Below are positions 1 through 7,162 of a stretch of 61,847 nucleotides of DNA, one piece after another. Position 1 is the stretch's first letter. Each line of letters opens with the position of its first letter. The position numbers and the translations under genes were made by a program. The stretch spans positions 1 to 61,847 of IMG/VR virus record IMGVR_UViG_3300048587_000332, one strand, 5' to 3'. The notes below the pieces were generated by a model. That model worked only from the letters and a program-made list of their open reading frames with translations, was not told the DNA's origin and ran no database searches. This stretch comes from a virus.

Positions 1-216
1 CTGAGTGAGGCCGATCTGAGATGGGCCAACCTGAGTTGGGCCAACCTAAGCGGGGCCGACCTGTGGGGGGCCACCCTAAGCGGGGCCAACCTGCGTGAGG
101 CCAACCTGCGTGGGGCCAACCTGAGCGAGGCCGACCTGAGTGAGGCCAACCTGCGTGAGGCCAACCTGCGTGGAGCTGACCTGGGCTGGGTGCACTGGAA
201 CAATGCAGTACTAGCC
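1..216. repeat. Terminal direct repeat, left copy
   Basis: These bases match 61632-61847 with a single difference (A at 89, C at 61720). The repeat lies inside the pentapeptide-repeat coding region, and the reading frame continues correctly when the two ends are joined. I infer overlap of a circular or terminally redundant assembly rather than two real gene copies. The mismatch may be population variation or a collapsed near-identical repeat. Confidence 0.9.
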
Positions 217-447
217 AACGCCATGGAAGCCCCCTGGCATTTCGGGGTGGGGCGGCACGTCGCCATCGTCCACGAGGGGAAGATCAGCATCGGCTGCTTG
301 ACGGAGACGATAGGCTGGTGGTTGGACCACTACGAGGCAGCGGGTAAGGAGCAGGGTTACTCCGAAGCGGAGATCGCTGAGTACGGTGCCTGGATTCAGT
401 TCGTCGCTGGGAGGCTTGCCCCGAACGGAGGAACATCGGAATCATGA
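1..447 (+). CDS. Pentapeptide-repeat protein, 3' part (gene cut by window edge)
   Basis: This is the C-terminal part of a 214-residue protein whose 5' part is at 61434-61847; the new sequence begins at base 217. Codons 1-63 encode tandem A(N/D)LxX pentapeptides such as [10 protein letters not shown] and SGADL, which form a right-handed quadrilateral beta-helix in this family. After the array (HWNNAVLAN) comes a non-repeat C-terminal domain of about 80 residues, rich in Trp, His and Gly, of unknown function. Phage pentapeptide proteins can be DNA mimics or scaffolds, but nothing here decides between these. The stop at 445-447 overlaps the next gene's ATG (ATGA). Confidence 0.85.
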   Translation: MSEADLRWANLSWANLSGADLWGATLSGANLREANLRGANLSEADLSEANLREANLRGADLGWVHWNNAVLANAMEAPWHFGVGRHVAIVHEGKISIGCLTETIGWWLDHYEAAGKEQGYSEAEIAEYGAWIQFVAGRLAPNGGTSES

Positions 448-629
448 CCACACTCGACATCCGCGCCATCGCCCGCTCTATTGAGCGTCTTACGGCTCTC
501 TGCGATGCTTTGGAGGTCCTGACGGACCTCCAATCTCATCCCGACATGTCATCCTACGGATGGCGCGTCCTGCAACGTGTAGCCGAACGGCTACGCAGAG
601 AAATTAGATTCGAAAGTGAGATTGATTAA
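444..629 (+). CDS. Small hypothetical protein (61 aa)
   Basis: This 61-residue protein starts at an ATG overlapping the stop codon of the pentapeptide gene (ATGA), so translation is probably coupled. It is predicted largely helical, with Arg and Leu spaced as in an amphipathic helix ([15 protein letters not shown]), and ends in a basic-then-acidic tail. No family is recognised. It sits in a run of very short same-strand genes ending at the terminator at 1151, typical of phage accessory genes. Confidence 0.6.
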   Translation: MTTLDIRAIARSIERLTALCDALEVLTDLQSHPDMSSYGWRVLQRVAERLRREIRFESEID

Positions 630-630
630 C

Positions 631-906
631 ATGACAAAACAACGAATGACACTCGAACGAGTCCGCGAGTACACTCTACTTGCATACCTAGCTGAGTCAC
701 GGCGATTAGATCGCTGTGACGATCTGCTAGCTGATACGGCCACGCTAGACCATTACCGGCGAGCGCTCGCGCTCCTAGACCGTCTGGAACGGGTGCCGGC
801 ATCTCCAATGCCCGGAACACGCCGAAACACGATACAGCGGCTCTGCGACGCGATAGCGTCCTACCGCACGCGACGCGCCTTACGCGCCTATGTCGAATCG
901 CTTTAG
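631..906 (+). CDS. Small helical hypothetical protein (91 aa)
   Basis: The frame is open from 616, but the ATG at 631, immediately after the previous stop, gives the likely start. The product is Arg/Leu-rich and helical (LERVREYTLLAYLAE, RRALALLDRLERV) and ends in another basic helix. It could be a small nucleic-acid- or protein-binding helical bundle, but no known family is recognised. Its neighbours are short genes on the same strand with minimal spacing. Confidence 0.6.
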   Translation: MTKQRMTLERVREYTLLAYLAESRRLDRCDDLLADTATLDHYRRALALLDRLERVPASPMPGTRRNTIQRLCDAIASYRTRRALRAYVESL

Positions 907-916
907 GAGTCTCGCC

Positions 917-1132
917 ATGCTAGGAGTCACAATCAAATTTCGCCCCGTCTATACTTGCTCCCAGTGCGGATCTATCGCAGAAGGCGATCTTCGCACTATC
1001 CAAAGTATCGTTTATTCATTGGACGCCATTAAACCTAGATTGAAGGAAACTCCATCTGGTTGGCTACCAATCGGTTGGGCATCCTATTATTCGCCCAAGG
1101 GACATGATTTTCGATGCCCCGGTTGTCAATAG
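917..1132 (+). CDS. Small zinc-ribbon-like protein (71 aa)
   Basis: The start is the ATG at 917, preceded by TAGGAG at 905-910; an upstream ATG at 890 lacks a ribosome-binding site. Two CxxC pairs, one near residue 14 (TCSQCGS) and one at the extreme C-terminus (FRCPGCQ), could together bind one zinc ion as a split zinc ribbon. The role is unknown. It is the last gene of the short (+) unit and is followed 20 bp later by a strong terminator. Confidence 0.65.
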   Translation: MLGVTIKFRPVYTCSQCGSIAEGDLRTIQSIVYSLDAIKPRLKETPSGWLPIGWASYYSPKGHDFRCPGCQ

Positions 1133-1150
1133 CGATAAAGCGCAAAAGTA

Positions 1151-1182
1151 AAAGCCCAGCTAATTAGCTGGGCTTTTTTTTT
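1151..1182. terminator. Strong bidirectional intrinsic terminator
   Basis: AAAGCCCAGC, TAAT, then AGCTGGGCTTT forms a near-perfect stem with a 9-T run on the + strand and an A-run on the other side. It ends the (+) unit from the pentapeptide gene and could also stop leftward transcription. Bases 1183-1302 hold only a second hairpin (CTGGCAGC...GCTGCCAG, about 1256-1278) beyond the 3' end of the next gene. Confidence 0.85.
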
Positions 1183-1302
1183 GTTAGTTGGTGGGCTTAT
1201 TTGCTAGTCGGAGTAGACGTAGGCTATCCGACGGCTAGCCGATAGATTACATACGCTGGCAGCGCAAGTGCTGCCAGCAACTCGAGAGCGAGCCAAAGGC
1301 CG

Positions 1303-2304
1303 TCATTCCGCACCGGGAGTAACTCCTAGTGTGGACGCAATGTATTCCACTTCCGACCGCGGGATCCGGTGACATCCAGCATGGACAGTCCCATCGGCGT
1401 CAATCCGATCTAGGTGATAGTGCCCTAAGCGGATTGTGTGACCGTTCCATTGCCACTGCTGGCCGGTAGCGATCAAGCGAAGGACGAACGGAAGCGCGCG
1501 TCGAACGTGTTCGACCGGAACCCGCGCTCCCATCGTAGTTTCAACAGAGTCGCCACTCACTCGCAAATACGCGTACGATAGTGCGGACCATTGCATAGCT
1601 ATATTGTCGGGATACGGCAGCCGATTGCGCCAGCAGTCTTTTAGCGTCGACTCCCACCAGGCGCAAAACTGCTCTCGCTCCAAGCGATGTCTCGCCCACT
1701 CTTGCGTCCTGCGTTCCCGTTCGGCTTCCCATCGCGCGTTCCGGGCAATCCTTCGCGTTTCGCGTGTTTCGTCCAATTTCGCGGTGTATTCGGCTTGCAC
1801 AGCTAACGCGGTATCGATATCCGCTTGCGCCAAAGGTTCGAACGGGGCGAAGCCGAAAAATTCCGCCGCATGGTTCGCCTCTGCGATCAAAGATCGCAGA
1901 TCAAGCAACCTTTGCGCCTTAGTTGTCTTGCGCGTCTTAGGTGCATCTAGCGATGCGCGTTTTTCTTCGATGCGGATCCCGTAATCACGGCGGATCACTT
2001 CCGGCCGTGTATCCGTAGGGTCCTGGACGCGGAAACACTTCGTCTCGGGGAACGGAAGCGCACGTCGGACCATGGAAATATGGCCAGCAGTGGTAACCGA
2101 ATAGCGTCTCTCTGTGAGCAAGTACGCCGATTCGCCACGCGCGTTTTCCATGCGCGTCGCAATCGGGAAGTGATGGCCGTACGAATAGATCGTAGGCCCC
2201 CAGAAGTAAAAGTTCCGCTGCGAATTGTACGCAGCGGGGACTGCCTGATGCGCCCACAAGTGAGCAATTTCGTCTGTCGGATAGATCGTTTTCTGTCTTG
2301 CCAT
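1303..2304 (-). CDS. Conserved phage hypothetical protein (333 aa)
   Basis: The first 90 residues contain NFYFWGPTIYSYGHHFPIAT, the 'SYG.HFPIA' signature seen in a family of uncharacterised proteins widespread in phages of unrelated hosts. The middle (about 130-230) is a strongly charged coiled coil rich in Arg and Glu; the C-terminal third is globular. I chose the ATG at 2304, 4 bp beyond the stop of the gene at 2309-2671. An in-frame TTG at 2316 would overlap that stop and sits too close to the Shine-Dalgarno. The function of the family is not known to me; the gene lies in an early-type (-) block of accessory genes. Confidence 0.75.
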   Translation of the reverse strand: MARQKTIYPTDEIAHLWAHQAVPAAYNSQRNFYFWGPTIYSYGHHFPIATRMENARGESAYLLTERRYSVTTAGHISMVRRALPFPETKCFRVQDPTDTRPEVIRRDYGIRIEEKRASLDAPKTRKTTKAQRLLDLRSLIAEANHAAEFFGFAPFEPLAQADIDTALAVQAEYTAKLDETRETRRIARNARWEAERERRTQEWARHRLEREQFCAWWESTLKDCWRNRLPYPDNIAMQWSALSYAYLRVSGDSVETTMGARVPVEHVRRALPFVLRLIATGQQWQWNGHTIRLGHYHLDRIDADGTVHAGCHRIPRSEVEYIASTLGVTPGAE

Positions 2305-2308
2305 GTTG

Positions 2309-2671
2309 TTATCCAATCTCCTGTTCCAGTGAATCGTCCTCTTCGTCGCCGTAGTACTCCTCTAGATACTCTTCGGCTTCGGCTTCGGTACCAAACACAG
2401 ACCATTCCGTGCAGTCCATGTAACCTGGAGCGCTCATCCGTGCGCCGAATCCTGTCGTGATCGTGACAGAGTGAATGGTTGAGGATTCGTAGTAGTCTCG
2501 AACCTCTTCGAGGATGTCGTCCGTAACCTCTTCAGATTGCCGAACAGTCTCAAGAAAATCCGACATGAAGATATCGCCCGGTACGTATGTAATCCCGGAG
2601 TCTCCATCGATCTCGACCCAGTCACCGTACTCAATGAATGGCCGCATGAAAGAATCTTGCGAAAAAGGCAT
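2309..2671 (-). CDS. Acidic hypothetical protein (120 aa)
   Basis: A very acidic protein with a C-terminal run rich in Glu and Asp (EAEEYLEEYYGDEEDD). Such composition occurs in DNA-mimic inhibitors, but it is not diagnostic. The start at 2671 has AGGAGGG 8 nt upstream. It probably shares a transcript with the 333-residue gene downstream, through a 4-bp gap. No family is recognised. Confidence 0.65.
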   Translation of the reverse strand: MPFSQDSFMRPFIEYGDWVEIDGDSGITYVPGDIFMSDFLETVRQSEEVTDDILEEVRDYYESSTIHSVTITTGFGARMSAPGYMDCTEWSVFGTEAEAEEYLEEYYGDEEDDSLEQEIG

Positions 2672-2804
2672 TTTGGGGTCCCTCCTGTGGGAAGTCCCAG
2701 ACTATCACGCTATCACGCTGGCACGCAAGCTATTTTCGCGGAATAATGCTTGATCCGTCAACCACGGCAGCTACGCTGCCACTGAAGGTGGCCCATAAGG
2801 GCCA

Positions 2805-2831
2805 TAAAAAGAGGCGGCTTTTGCCGCCTCT
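2805..2831 (-). terminator. Terminator of the 3638-2890 leftward genes
   Basis: GAGGCGGC, TTTT, then GCCGCCTC is a perfect 8-bp stem, followed on the minus strand by five Ts (A-run at 2806-2810). It lies 60 bp beyond the stop of the gene at 2890-3135. The rest of 2672-2889 holds several short palindromes built on CCGAAGG or CAGCCC and the leader of the gene at 2671; I see no confident promoter. Confidence 0.75.
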
Positions 2832-2889
2832 ATATAGAGCGTTTTCGGGCTTCAGCCCGAAGGGCCAAATTTCGCAGAATTTGTATCCG

Positions 2890-3135
2890 CTACGCGGATA
2901 CCCCCTTTGCGTGCGCTGCCTGTAGCGTAGCTACCGAAGGTGAGAACTCAGGGCGCGAGGCGCAGATGTGTTTCAACACCACCTTCGGTGTAGCCGAAGC
3001 CCGAAGGGCTTCCTCCAGCTTAATGGTCATATAGAAATGCGGGTCGTCTACGGCGACGCCGTAGGCATCGAGCATTTCCAAATCGCGCAGAGTGCGCAGG
3101 ATCGCATCAATCTTCGCTCGTTCGATGTAGTTCAT
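2890..3135 (-). CDS. Hypothetical protein (81 aa)
   Basis: The start codon at 3135 overlaps the stop of the upstream gene (ATGA), so the two are translationally coupled. The first 30 residues are predicted helical (RAKIDAILRTLRDLEMLDAY); the rest is mixed. No motif or family is recognised. The coding sequence contains several short stem-forming GAAGG/CTTCGG elements, as do the surrounding intergenic regions. Confidence 0.6.
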   Translation of the reverse strand: MNYIERAKIDAILRTLRDLEMLDAYGVAVDDPHFYMTIKLEEALRASATPKVVLKHICASRPEFSPSVATLQAAHAKGVSA

Positions 3136-3638
3136 TTGCAGTCTCCCGACTGCGAAGCATCCTCTATTTCGCGTATAATCTCGTTTATTACTCGACAGTC
3201 CTTGTAGGGTATCGGCTTATCTCCCACGTAGCTTTTTGGGTCCCAAAGCCATTTCAAACATTCCCACAACTTTGGCACGCGCAGCGCCAGCTTGAACACC
3301 TTGAGGGCGTCGTCGATGTGAACCCCGTGGGCGTTGAGGCTGGTGTCAACGCGGAAGACGTTGCCAAAAGCAAATCGCTGCGCGTCTCCAAGGCAAGTAT
3401 CCCAAAAATGCAGATCGCAAACCTCCCCCGTAGCCGTGATGACGCGGCAAGGTTCTCCGTTCCGAATAAACCGCTCCTCCACCGGCTCAAAGAGCCGCCT
3501 GTCGGACGCTTGCCCGTAGTTGACACTAGCGAAGCCTTCAGCAATGAAAAGGCCAATGGAATCTTCTTCCCAGATAGTGCCGGGGTCTACGACAACCCCG
3601 TCTGCGGGAATCGGCACGATGTTTCGAATCTTCTTCAT
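3132..3638 (-). CDS. Hypothetical protein (168 aa)
   Basis: A mixed alpha/beta protein with no motif I recognise. It begins MKKIRNIVPIPADGVVV and has a Trp-rich segment (KLWECLKWLWDP) near residue 130. No Shine-Dalgarno lies next to the ATG. An AGGAGGAG lies about 20 nt upstream, separated from the start by a small hairpin (GCGG/CCGC) that could bring it closer. The leader is fed by the minus-strand promoter-hairpin cassette at 3720-3775. Confidence 0.6.
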   Translation of the reverse strand: MKKIRNIVPIPADGVVVDPGTIWEEDSIGLFIAEGFASVNYGQASDRRLFEPVEERFIRNGEPCRVITATGEVCDLHFWDTCLGDAQRFAFGNVFRVDTSLNAHGVHIDDALKVFKLALRVPKLWECLKWLWDPKSYVGDKPIPYKDCRVINEIIREIEDASQSGDCK

Positions 3639-3719
3639 AGTGTTAAATGCGGCTAGACCGCTCCTCCTTCTTCGGCCCCGAAGGGGCCTTCTACGAAGCC
3701 CGCGAAGCGGGCCTAAACC

Positions 3720-3775
3720 GCAGGACAGGGGACCTGGCGGTCCCGCTGTCGCTGTGGTGGTCTACAACAAGTTTG
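3720..3775 (-). promoter_or_regulatory. Promoter-hairpin cassette C1 (divergent member)
   Basis: Read on the minus strand, CAAACT (3770-3775) is followed by TGTTGTAGACC, the conserved initiation block of this cassette family, then CACCACAGCGACAG and a very strong stem, GACAG.GGGACC paired with GGTCCC.TGTC (3724-3750). Unlike the other copies it has no clear T-tract after the hairpin and no TG extension of the -10. It precedes the gene starting at 3638. The adjoining sequence down to 3660 has two more perfect hairpins (GGCCCCGAAGGGGCC and GCCCGCGAAGCGGGC). Confidence 0.6.
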
Positions 3776-3857
3776 CCGCACTTCGCGCACAAATGCAAGG
3801 GCTTTTGAATCAAAAGTTCGTTAAAACTTTTTAATGCAAGCCGAAGGCACTTTACCC

Positions 3858-3884
3858 TTGAACAGGGCGCAAAGCGCCTATAAT
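3858..3884 (+). promoter_or_regulatory. Strong sigma70-type promoter for the rightward early genes
   Basis: A perfect TATAAT lies at 3879-3884, with TTGAAC at 3858-3863. The spacer is 15 bp as read, or 17 bp if CCTTGA is taken as the -35. The spacer is itself an inverted repeat (GGCGC AAA GCGCC), a possible operator or supercoiling-sensitive element. It lies 65 bp upstream of the first gene (3949) of the rightward early arm. Confidence 0.7.
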
Positions 3885-3948
3885 ATACCTATAGAAGCTG
3901 CCGGCGCAGCGGCCTTACGGTCAATCCCTGAAGAGAAGGAGGTTCTGG

Positions 3949-4137
3949 ATGAAGCATGTAGATTGGTTACAAATTCCCCATCCAACAACCGGGCAATTGT
4001 GTGCCGTTGAAATTCTAGGTGATTCTGACGGCTACTATTCCCGGACGGAATACCCGTTCGAAGAGGAAATAATGGGGCCATTTACGTCCCCACGGGAGGT
4101 ACAGGAGTATCTGTGGGCGCTGTACGGCAGATCGTAG
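3949..4137 (+). CDS. Small acidic early protein (62 aa)
   Basis: The first gene after the TATAAT promoter, with a strong GAAGGAGG 7 nt before its ATG. The 62-residue acidic product has several aromatic residues (DGYYSRTEYPFEEEI) and no recognised family. Small acidic proteins made first in infection are often host-takeover factors; here that is only inferred from position. Confidence 0.6.
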   Translation: MKHVDWLQIPHPTTGQLCAVEILGDSDGYYSRTEYPFEEEIMGPFTSPREVQEYLWALYGRS

Positions 4138-4432
4138 CCGCAAAGTGCGCTTGAGGGGGAGCACTAACGCTCCGAAGTAACGTTAACTTAACGTTAACGC
4201 CGGAGTTAACATGCCATTTAACGCGAAGAAAAGGAGAACACCTTCGGTGTTTCGTGGCGCAGCCACGAAATTGTAGCCGTATGACTACTACCTCCGGGGC
4301 CGAGCGTAAGCGGAAGGCCCCGGTCAGTATACAGTATAGGTATACTTTCATATTTGTACTGTCCTATACTCCCTTACGGGAGTATAGGTATAACTATAGT
4401 AGTATATAGTATATAGCAAGTTGAGTGCCAAG
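4138..4432. promoter_or_regulatory. Non-coding repeat-rich region with TATAC/GTATA elements
   Basis: No gene is visible in these 295 bp. It holds: three GTTAAC sites arranged as overlapping inverted repeats (about 4183-4210); a hairpin TTTCGTGGC/GCCACGAAA (about 4250-4270); six or more TATAC/GTATA elements between 4325 and 4420; and a perfect 11-bp inverted repeat CCTATACTCCC/GGGAGTATAGG (4363-4388). The AT-rich, iteron-like arrangement before the early genes could hold promoters with operators or an origin of replication. The sequence alone does not decide. Confidence 0.5.
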
Positions 4433-4466
4433 CTGCTCCGAAGGAGCAGAGAAAGAGAAGGAAAAA

Positions 4467-4769
4467 ATGCTTTCAGTTGGAAACGTGAGACACACCCGTC
4501 TCAAAAACGGAGAAGAGTGCCTCTACTTCGATGTGACTTTTAAGTTTGCTTCAGGCAAAACTTTGCTTGTGAAGGGCTTTCAGTTGTTTCGCGCAGCGGT
4601 GCACCCGCCTAAGTCGCGGGACAAGATAGGTGCCTATTGGCCTGTTTTTTCTCTGCCTGACTGGGCAGAAGCGGAAATCTGTGCTAACCTACGTTCAATG
4701 GGCTTGGAGGCGAAGCATCCGAACGTAGCATTTCCGCCTTCGGCGGAAGAGGAGGTCCAATGGACCTAA
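4467..4769 (+). CDS. SpoVG-like small protein A (100 aa)
   Basis: The frame is open from 4425, but the ATG at 4467 has a GAGAAGGA ribosome-binding site and is preceded by a perfect hairpin (4433-4449). Strand-loop-strand segments (ECLYFDVTFKFASGKTLLVK) are followed by a PPKSRDKIGAYWPVF segment and a helix. The order resembles the protein at 6570 and the SpoVG fold, in which a beta-sheet is followed by a P-S-R/K loop and a C-terminal helix. SpoVG proteins bind nucleic acid. This assignment is pattern-based and tentative. The gene overlaps the next one by 10 nt. Confidence 0.5.
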   Translation: MLSVGNVRHTRLKNGEECLYFDVTFKFASGKTLLVKGFQLFRAAVHPPKSRDKIGAYWPVFSLPDWAEAEICANLRSMGLEAKHPNVAFPPSAEEEVQWT

Positions 4770-5476
4770 CAACGATTGACCTCTCGAAAGGCGCTTACAC
4801 AGTGCGCGTTCCGCGCAAAGAGCGCAGCTTCTCAGCTTCGCTAGACGACTGGACCTTCGAACTAGGCGCTTTCATGTGGCTTGAGGGGCTTTTCGACGAA
4901 GATGCGGCCCTACAAGGCCGCTCCACGATGAAGCACAACCTCATTCTGACGGCTCCTAGCGGAGCGCAGGCGCTCTTTGAACACATCTGCCTGTCGGCAG
5001 AAGGGCTGTACTTTGACTACATCCCCCATTCGTGGCAATCGGCCCTGGCCGATTGGGAAAAGCGCATAGGGGAGGTTTACCTCCATTTGGTCGAAGACCA
5101 AGGCATGTTCGAGGAAAGCTACACCGCTGCGCGGTGGGCTTCTTCCGTACAACAGATCGCTAGTAGAGGGTTGCCTCGCAAGAAAACGAACTTCGTTGAA
5201 GGTGCCCCCGTCCAACGACTTCATCGGTTCTTTCAACGCTGCTTCCTAGCGGACGACAAAGGGAAGCCGCTTTCAGGGCATCTTCGCTGGTTTACTAAAG
5301 TACTGGCGGAGGACAACTCGGCGGACTACGGAGACCTCATCTGTCTACACGACGAAGGGGCTAAAGAGTTTCGGCTCTTGTCCCATTCTCAAACGCTTCT
5401 ATCAAAGGAAGCGGTCGAGCAGTTCAAACTTTCGGTGGATGAGGTGCGGTTTTTCTTAGAAGAGTTGGAGGATTGA
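4760..5476 (+). CDS. Hypothetical early protein (238 aa)
   Basis: A 238-residue mixed alpha/beta protein beginning MDLTTIDLSKGAYTVRV and ending in an acidic helix (DEVRFFLEELED). No catalytic motif or family is recognised. Its start lies within the last codons of the preceding gene. Its Shine-Dalgarno GAGGAGG (4749-4755) abuts a perfect hairpin, TTCCGCC TTC GGCGGAA. It is probably co-transcribed with 4467-4769. Confidence 0.55.
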   Translation: MDLTTIDLSKGAYTVRVPRKERSFSASLDDWTFELGAFMWLEGLFDEDAALQGRSTMKHNLILTAPSGAQALFEHICLSAEGLYFDYIPHSWQSALADWEKRIGEVYLHLVEDQGMFEESYTAARWASSVQQIASRGLPRKKTNFVEGAPVQRLHRFFQRCFLADDKGKPLSGHLRWFTKVLAEDNSADYGDLICLHDEGAKEFRLLSHSQTLLSKEAVEQFKLSVDEVRFFLEELED

Positions 5477-5503
5477 CTCGTAGCTAAACTAGTTATTAAC
5501 GAA

Positions 5504-5512
5504 TGGTACAAT
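5504..5512 (+). promoter_or_regulatory. Extended -10 promoter before the HNH gene
   Basis: TGG TACAAT, followed four bases later by GTAG (GGAAGTAGGAG), matches the genome-wide consensus of this phage. Initiation would fall near or within the Shine-Dalgarno of the gene at 5533, giving a very short leader. No good -35 is seen, as expected for an extended -10 promoter. Confidence 0.6.
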
Positions 5513-5532
5513 GGAAGTAGGAGATATCTTTC

Positions 5533-6201
5533 ATGTCCATTCACAAAGCTAGGTATGGCTCGGTCGAGATGCTTCGGGAGCACTGTCCCGACTGCGGGAG
5601 GATTTCCTTGATCCAAGATGGCAAGTTTCTCTGTTGTGACTTGCCGGTAGGGACTTCTGCTGCCGAGGTCAAAGCTGTGAAACAGATGATTGCTTTGCCT
5701 CGCAGACGTAAATTACCGCCTGCTTCGGCTCTCCAGCGTAGACTGGAAGCACAGAAGCATCAATGCTTCTACTGTGGGCAGCCTTTCGGCACGCCCTACT
5801 GGAGTCGAGATCGGCTGTGCTTTACCCGAGTAGAATGGGATCACATGGTTCCGTTCATCTACTCACACAACAATCAACTTGAGAATTTCGTCGCTTGTTG
5901 CCAAGTATGTAACCATAGTAAGGGCAGCAAGATGTTCGACACACTCACGGAGGTACGTCGTTATGTCGCAAGAAAATGGGCCAAACTCGAATACGAGTGT
6001 CCTTCCCCCGAAGAAATGCAAACACTGTCAGACCTCTTTTCAGCCGAACAGATACTGGCAGGACTTTTGCTCGACCAACTGCCGGGTGAAACACTGGCAC
6101 CTGCTGAAACGGCCTTTACTCCTTACGCCGACGGAACTATCGAAATTGCTCCAGAATCCAGCGAATCGTTCTATTCTGACGAGACTACACCAGCAGGCTA
6201 A
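5533..6201 (+). CDS. HNH endonuclease with N-terminal zinc ribbon (222 aa)
   Basis: Residues 19-36 hold a CPDCG...CC zinc-ribbon-like motif. The HNH core follows: CFYCGQPF (about 79-86), EWDHMVPF with the catalytic His (about 100-107), and VCNHSKGSKMF, where a further CxxC and Asn/His complete the metal-binding site. Family members are metal-dependent DNA nucleases; free-standing copies in phages act as homing enzymes or in DNA processing. The last 80 residues after the HNH core overlap, in another frame, the zinc-finger gene starting at 5963, so the functional protein may need only the first 150 residues. TAGGAG precedes the start. Confidence 0.8.
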   Translation: MSIHKARYGSVEMLREHCPDCGRISLIQDGKFLCCDLPVGTSAAEVKAVKQMIALPRRRKLPPASALQRRLEAQKHQCFYCGQPFGTPYWSRDRLCFTRVEWDHMVPFIYSHNNQLENFVACCQVCNHSKGSKMFDTLTEVRRYVARKWAKLEYECPSPEEMQTLSDLFSAEQILAGLLLDQLPGETLAPAETAFTPYADGTIEIAPESSESFYSDETTPAG

Positions 6202-6319
6202 AAATGCGTTAGGAGAGCATTTGCTCAATGAGGCCCAAACCGCTGACCCCCTGGCGGAAACACCCCTAACGCCGCAGGCGGCAGACCACCGAGACTTTAT
6301 CGAATCACTGGAGGATTGA
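5963..6319 (+). CDS. Small zinc-finger protein overlapping the HNH gene (118 aa)
   Basis: It starts at the ATG at 5963 with GGAGG 10 nt upstream, inside the 3' half of the HNH gene and in a different frame; the overlap is 239 bp. Residues 19-40 contain CKHCQTSF...FCSTNCRVKHW, a treble-clef-like zinc finger (CxxC...CxxxC) well known in small phage proteins and predicted to bind nucleic acid. The remainder is helical, then Pro/Ala-rich and acidic. The motif and the good ribosome-binding site make this frame convincing despite the overlap. Confidence 0.75.
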   Translation: MSQENGPNSNTSVLPPKKCKHCQTSFQPNRYWQDFCSTNCRVKHWHLLKRPLLLTPTELSKLLQNPANRSILTRLHQQAKNALGEHLLNEAQTADPLAETPLTPQAADHRDFIESLED

Positions 6320-6320
6320 C

Positions 6321-6569
6321 ATGGAATACCTGAGACCCATCAAAACCGCCCCTAAAGACGGAACCTATATCCTCATCTTTGGGAGTAGCGGCTACCTTAA
6401 CACGCCCCTTCGTTGCGAGGTGGCTCGTTGGGAGTATTTGAACGAAGACAGCTTACTTCCAGAAGGCTTCTGGGCCAATCATGCCGGGGACTGGTTTACC
6501 GATGGTGGCCCCGAACCCCTGTACTGGTGCCCTATCCCATCATCCACTTTCAAAATCGAAGAGGCTTAG
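6321..6569 (+). CDS. DUF551-like small protein (82 aa)
   Basis: The pattern PIKTAPKDGTYILIF, a central Trp region and a C-terminal LYWCPIP match the short DUF551-type proteins common in phages and prophages ('IsTAPkDGt.ILl...W.p.P'). The biochemical function of that family is unknown. It begins 1 bp after the previous stop, with GGAGG nearby, and abuts the next gene (stop 6569, ATG 6570), so all are in one operon. Confidence 0.75.
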   Translation: MEYLRPIKTAPKDGTYILIFGSSGYLNTPLRCEVARWEYLNEDSLLPEGFWANHAGDWFTDGGPEPLYWCPIPSSTFKIEEA

Positions 6570-6953
6570 ATGGCCACCGAACCGCACCTACGCGACGTTG
6601 ACTACGTAGATTTGAAGACCGGCAAAGGTCTTCGCTTCACATTAGTCATCCCTCTCCCTTCGGGAGAAGTCTTCTTAGTCCCTGGCTATCTAGCGCGGAG
6701 GTCCGCTAAGGGGAAACTGGAAGTACTCCCTCCGTCGCGCAAAGCGGGGCACCGTTACTTCCCGGTGGTAGACACCCCTACAGGGCTTCTGCTGGAGATG
6801 ACGGACCTACTCGAAATGCAGTACGGCAAGAAGCTCTACTACAAGCCGCCTAAAGGGCGCAAAGCACCCGGCAGAAAGCGTGTACCGCGCTACGCACCGT
6901 CGGCTACGCCGGAAGAAATTGCAATGGTGGAAACCCCACCGTGGGAGGAATAA
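6570..6953 (+). CDS. SpoVG-like small protein B (127 aa)
   Basis: Residues 18-40 form strands (LRFTLVIPLPSGEVFLVPGY). Next comes VLPPSRKAGHRYFPVVDTP, close to the Pro-Ser-Arg/Lys loop of SpoVG-type DNA-binding proteins, and then an amphipathic helix (LLLEMTDLLEMQYGKK). The C-terminal 40 residues are a basic Lys/Arg/Pro tail. It resembles the product of 4467-4769 in the same order of elements, so the two may be paralogues. The stop overlaps the next start (TAATG). Confidence 0.5.
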   Translation: MATEPHLRDVDYVDLKTGKGLRFTLVIPLPSGEVFLVPGYLARRSAKGKLEVLPPSRKAGHRYFPVVDTPTGLLLEMTDLLEMQYGKKLYYKPPKGRKAPGRKRVPRYAPSATPEEIAMVETPPWEE

Positions 6954-7162
6954 TGGAACCGAAAAAGGGCCAAGTTTGGGCGGATTCATCCGAACTGAGA
7001 GAGATACTCAAAACTGACGCTTCCAGCGTTACCTATGTCTCCAGTATTAGCGCCTGGAACAATAAAATGCGCACTGGCGAACACAAAGACCTATTGCGAG
7101 ACTGGCGCAGCTTTGCTGCAAAAGCCCACTGCCTGTTCGACCCGGAGGTACTTGGCAAATGA
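6953..7162 (+). CDS. Small hypothetical protein (69 aa)
   Basis: The ATG at 6953 overlaps the previous stop, and GGAGG lies 4 nt upstream; the earlier in-frame start at 6941 has no such site. The 69 residues have an N-terminal polar half and a C-terminal amphipathic helix (LLRDWRSFAAKAHCLF). No family is recognised. The next gene overlaps by 4 nt. Confidence 0.55.
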   Translation: MEPKKGQVWADSSELREILKTDASSVTYVSSISAWNNKMRTGEHKDLLRDWRSFAAKAHCLFDPEVLGK

